This document shows positions 60,599 to 64,000 of a stretch of 64,000 nucleotides of DNA, piece by piece. The stretch spans positions 1 through 64,000 of the forward strand of contig CABZLG010000001.1 of the NCBI GenBank assembly GCA_902526535.1. The letters run 5' to 3'. Below the pieces are notes generated by a model. It worked only from the letters and a program-made list of their open reading frames with translations, was not told the origin of the DNA and made no database searches. The position numbers were made by a program, and so were the translations under genes. This DNA comes from an uncultured SAR86 cluster bacterium. GTDB lineage: Bacteria; Pseudomonadota; Gammaproteobacteria; Magnimaribacterales; TMED112. The stretch's first letter is position 1. Every line of letters begins with the position of its first letter.

Positions 60599-61707
60599 CA
60601 GATCTTCACTCCATCGATCTTAAAAGTAAGTATGTTGGGCTAAGAGTAGATTTAAATGTTCCTTTAGAAAGCGGAGAAGTATTGAGCCCTGACAGATTAT
60701 CAGCTGTATTGCCAACAATTTTATATATTCTTGAACATACTGATAACATCTGTCTTATAAGTCACCTCGGTCGTCCAAAAGAGGATGATTTTGATCCAAA
60801 CCTCTCCTTGAAGCCTATTAAAGAGTGGTTTGAAAAAAGATTAAATAAAAAAATAGCCTTAGAGAATGAAATTAAAAAAAGTGAAGGTATAAGGATACTT
60901 GAAAATATTCGTTTTTTTAAAGGAGAAAATGAAAACTCTGAATACTTAGGACAAAAGCTTGCGGATATTTTTGATGTATACATTATGGATGCCTTTGCTA
61001 CAGCTCACCGTAAATCTGCTTCAACTTATGGAGCTATAATAAAATCAAAAATTAAATCACCCGGATTTCTATTTAGTAACGAAGTCAGCAATTTAAAAGA
61101 AATTCTTAATAAACCAAATCAATTAGTAAGCATAATTGGAGGTTCTAAAGTTTCAACTAAGCTTGAAGTTGTTGAAAATTTACTTCAGAAATCTGAAAAA
61201 ATTATTGTTGGAGGCGGCATTGCTAATACTTTTCTTAGAGCAGTTGGATATGAAATTGGAGTATCAATTTATGAGGAAAATATGTTAAATAAATGCTCAA
61301 AAATGATTAAAAGTGGAAAAGTTTTGTTACCAGAAAAAGTTTATGTTGCAAGCTCTCCATCTGCTACAGAAGTAAATTTAGTTGATGTTGAAAAAGTACC
61401 AAAAGAAATGATGATTTTAGATTTAGAATTTAAGAGTCAACCTGTATCAAAATATTATAATTTCTTATGGAACGGCCCATTGGGTATTTTTGAGATTGAT
61501 CTTTTTTCAAATGGAACAAAGCAACTGATTGATTTTTTAGCTCAACCAAATAGGAAAGTTGTTGCAGGTGGTGGGGAAACAATTTTTGCTATTAATAAGT
61601 TTTCTGATAAGAAAAATTTTCATTACGTATCCACAGCAGGCGGTGCTTTTTTAGAGTATTTATCGGGCAAAAGCCTTCCCTCGGTTGAGGCATTGGAGTT
61701 AGAATAG
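60595..61707 (+). CDS. pgk: phosphoglycerate kinase
   Basis: VGLRVDLNVPL, SHLGRPK, WNGPLGIFE, GGGETIFAI. Confidence 0.97.
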   Translation: MTDLHSIDLKSKYVGLRVDLNVPLESGEVLSPDRLSAVLPTILYILEHTDNICLISHLGRPKEDDFDPNLSLKPIKEWFEKRLNKKIALENEIKKSEGIRILENIRFFKGENENSEYLGQKLADIFDVYIMDAFATAHRKSASTYGAIIKSKIKSPGFLFSNEVSNLKEILNKPNQLVSIIGGSKVSTKLEVVENLLQKSEKIIVGGGIANTFLRAVGYEIGVSIYEENMLNKCSKMIKSGKVLLPEKVYVASSPSATEVNLVDVEKVPKEMMILDLEFKSQPVSKYYNFLWNGPLGIFEIDLFSNGTKQLIDFLAQPNRKVVAGGGETIFAINKFSDKKNFHYVSTAGGAFLEYLSGKSLPSVEALELE

Positions 61708-61713
61708 CAAACA

Positions 61714-62727
61714 ATGAATTTTTCCAATTTAAATTCTATAGTGAACTATATTGTAGAAAATGGAAAAGGCATTCTTGCAGCAGATGAAAGCAATCCTACA
61801 TGTAAGAAAAGGTTTGATACAATTTCTGTAGAATCAACAGAAGAAAATCGTAGAGATTATAGACAGCTTTTATTTCAGGCTGAGGGCATGTTAAATAATA
61901 TAGGAGGGGTAATTCTTTTTGATGAAACTATTAGACAAAGCACTAGTGATGGCACTGCCCTTGTAGATTTAATAAAACAAAAGAAAGCACTTCCAGGAAT
62001 AAAAGTTGATAAAGGTCTTACTCCTTTTGAGAACTCAGATATAGAAAAAGTAACACAAGGTATAGAGGATCTTGACTCTAGGTGTGAAGAATACTTCAAG
62101 ATGGGTGCTCTTTTTACAAAATGGCGTGCAGTGATAAGCATTGGAAATAACTTCCCTTCACAAGGATGCATTGACGAAAATGCAAAACTTCTTGCTAGAT
62201 ATGCAAAGATAGTTCAAAACAATAACATGGTTCCTATAGTTGAGCCTGAAGTTCTAATGGATGGCAGTCATAATATTCAGGAATGTTATGACGCTACTTC
62301 TAGAACATTAAAATCGCTTTTTCAAAATCTTGAAAAAGAAAATGTCGATATACCAGGAACTATATTAAAACCAAATATGGTAACACCTGGATCGGATTAT
62401 CAGGAAAAGATCAGTATTGAGACTGTTGCTAACGAAACCTTAAGGTGTCTACATGAGAGTGTTCCTGAAAACCTTCCTGCTATTACATTTCTTTCAGGTG
62501 GACAATCAGAAACTGTTTCAACAGAACACTTAGATGCAATGAATAAGATTGGAGGTTTTCCATGGAAACTAAGTTTTTCATTTGGAAGAGCTTTACAAGC
62601 TGGAGCTTTACAAACCTGGTTAGGTAAATCAGAAAATGTTGATGCAGCACAAAGTGCATTTTCTCATAGGGCTTTAATGAATAAAAAAGCAGCACTTGGC
62701 CAATGGTCAATAAATTTAGAAATTTGA
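61714..62727 (+). CDS. fba: fructose-bisphosphate aldolase class I
   Basis: GKGILAADES, KWRAVISIG, VPIVEPEVLMDG, TILKPNMVTPG, FLSGGQSE, FSFGRALQ. Confidence 0.96.
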   Translation: MNFSNLNSIVNYIVENGKGILAADESNPTCKKRFDTISVESTEENRRDYRQLLFQAEGMLNNIGGVILFDETIRQSTSDGTALVDLIKQKKALPGIKVDKGLTPFENSDIEKVTQGIEDLDSRCEEYFKMGALFTKWRAVISIGNNFPSQGCIDENAKLLARYAKIVQNNNMVPIVEPEVLMDGSHNIQECYDATSRTLKSLFQNLEKENVDIPGTILKPNMVTPGSDYQEKISIETVANETLRCLHESVPENLPAITFLSGGQSETVSTEHLDAMNKIGGFPWKLSFSFGRALQAGALQTWLGKSENVDAAQSAFSHRALMNKKAALGQWSINLEI

Positions 62728-62728
62728 T

Positions 62729-63265
62729 TTGAAAAAACTTGCAGTTTTTCTTTCTTCTGGGGAACCTAATTTCCAAATAAAGTCAGATTTAGACCAAATA
62801 GCAAATTTTCTAGCTGAACAAAAAATATGTCTATTATATGGAGGGGGCAAGCTTGGCTTGATGGGTTATCTCTCTCAAAAAACAAAAAAGTATAATGGAT
62901 ATGTCGAGGGTGTAACAGTCGATATATTTGACAAAAAAAAATTTACCCCAGACTATATTGATTCTCTAGAAGTTGAAACAAATTTTTACGATAGGAAGAG
63001 AAAATTAAATGATCATTCAGATGCATTTCTTATTTTACCTGGTGGAATTGGAACAGCAGATGAATTCTTTGATGTCTTAAACTTAGCTAGTCTTGGTTTA
63101 ATAACAAAAAAAATTATTGTCTACAACAAAAATGATTGTTGGACAGATTTACTAACGTGGATAGATAAAGCTAAAAATATGGAAATGTTGCGTACTATTC
63201 CCAAAAATTTACTTATAGCTGAAAATATAGATGAGCTTATTTTTGCTTTAAAAAGTTATGTCTAA
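62729..63265 (+). CDS. LOG family (TIGR00730-like) nucleoside monophosphate phosphoribohydrolase
   Basis: GGGKLGLMG and PGGIGTADEFFDVL; TTG start. Confidence 0.88.
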   Translation: MKKLAVFLSSGEPNFQIKSDLDQIANFLAEQKICLLYGGGKLGLMGYLSQKTKKYNGYVEGVTVDIFDKKKFTPDYIDSLEVETNFYDRKRKLNDHSDAFLILPGGIGTADEFFDVLNLASLGLITKKIIVYNKNDCWTDLLTWIDKAKNMEMLRTIPKNLLIAENIDELIFALKSYV

Positions 63266-64000
63266 GTTTGATATTAAGAATTTTGTAAACCCACATATAG
63301 CAAACCTTGAAGACTTTAATTCACAATATAAAGAGTCCATTCAAAATCCAAGTACCTTCTTTCTCAAAAAAGCTATTTCTTATATTTCTTGGTTTAAAGA
63401 GCCAAATATTGGACATAATGGAAACTTTGAAGAGCCAAAATGGTTTGAAGATGGAATACTTAATATAAGTTATAACTGCATAGATAGACACGCAAAAAAA
63501 AATCCAGAGAAAATTGCAATCATTTGGCAAGGGGATCAAGAAAGTAACTCTAAAAAAATTTCTTATCAAGAACTTCTAGAAGAAGTTTCAAAATTAGCAA
63601 ATGGTCTAAAGTCTTTAGGTGTTAAAAAAGGTGACAGAGTTTGCATTTATATGCCCATGATCCCTGAAGCAGCATATTCAATGTTTGCCTGCATGAGAAT
63701 AGGGGCCATTCATTCAGTTGTTTTTGGGGGCTTCTCTCCAGAGGCAATTTCATCAAGAATTCTCGATGCTGATTGCGAATATGTGATTACTGCAAATGAG
63801 GGAATTAGAGGCGGCAAGACAATCCCACTTAAGTTCAGTGTAGATAAAGCATTAGAGAAATGTCCAAAAATTAAAAAAGTGATAGTTTTTCAATACACAA
63901 AAACGGATGTTACTTGGAATAGTAAATTAGATATTACTTATAGGGAATTAGTTGCTAATCAGCCGATACAATGTGAGTGTGCTGAGTTAAAAGCTGAAGA
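63258..64000 (+). CDS. acs: acetyl-CoA synthetase, truncated at window end
   Basis: Manual translation from ATG 63258: MSKFDIKNFVNPHIANLEDF...VCIYMPMIPEAAYSMFACMRIGAIHSVVFGGFSPEAISSRI. Confidence 0.93.
   Translation, partial: MSKFDIKNFVNPHIANLEDFNSQYKESIQNPSTFFLKKAISYISWFKEPNIGHNGNFEEPKWFEDGILNISYNCIDRHAKKNPEKIAIIWQGDQESNSKKISYQELLEEVSKLANGLKSLGVKKGDRVCIYMPMIPEAAYSMFACMRIGAIHSVVFGGFSPEAISSRILDADCEYVITANEGIRGGKTIPLKFSVDKALEKCPKIKKVIVFQYTKTDVTWNSKLDITYRELVANQPIQCECAELKAE

Overview
Low-GC chromosomal segment spanning the replication-origin region of a streamlined bacterium. Gene content and order look like a marine gammaproteobacterium, possibly SAR86-like; that assignment is inference. Nearly all genes are on the minus strand up to about 23.6 kb (glmS-glmU-atpCDGAHFEB-parB-parA-rsmG-mnmG-mnmE-yidC-rnpA-rpmH). 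They switch to the plus strand at dnaA-dnaN-recF-gyrB, which marks the likely oriC. Downstream are glyS (single-chain type), trkAH, fmt-def, purE, tsaC-hemF-aroE, an aa3/caa3 cytochrome c oxidase and heme A assembly cluster, gshA, pckA, dsbB, polA, ysxC, a dsbA-like gene, cytochrome c5, yigB-xerC-dapF, tkt-pgk-class I fba, a LOG-family gene and the 5' part of acs. The first 6.5 kb is an accessory region. The strongest unexpected signals are: (1) a duplicated glmS 3' end (KSVTVE-stop) about 1.2 kb beyond the intact glmS stop, bracketing one gene that fuses a type I HsdS-like region to an AlbA_2/Schlafen-like domain; (2) two identical 16-bp parS-like palindromes inside recF; (3) a 15-codon ORF with 8 Cys; (4) an Nmad3-like gene split by one extra base in a T7 run; (5) five of six convergent gene pairs overlapping by exactly 4 nt at their stop codons. 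All calls come from reading the sequence; no database search was run.
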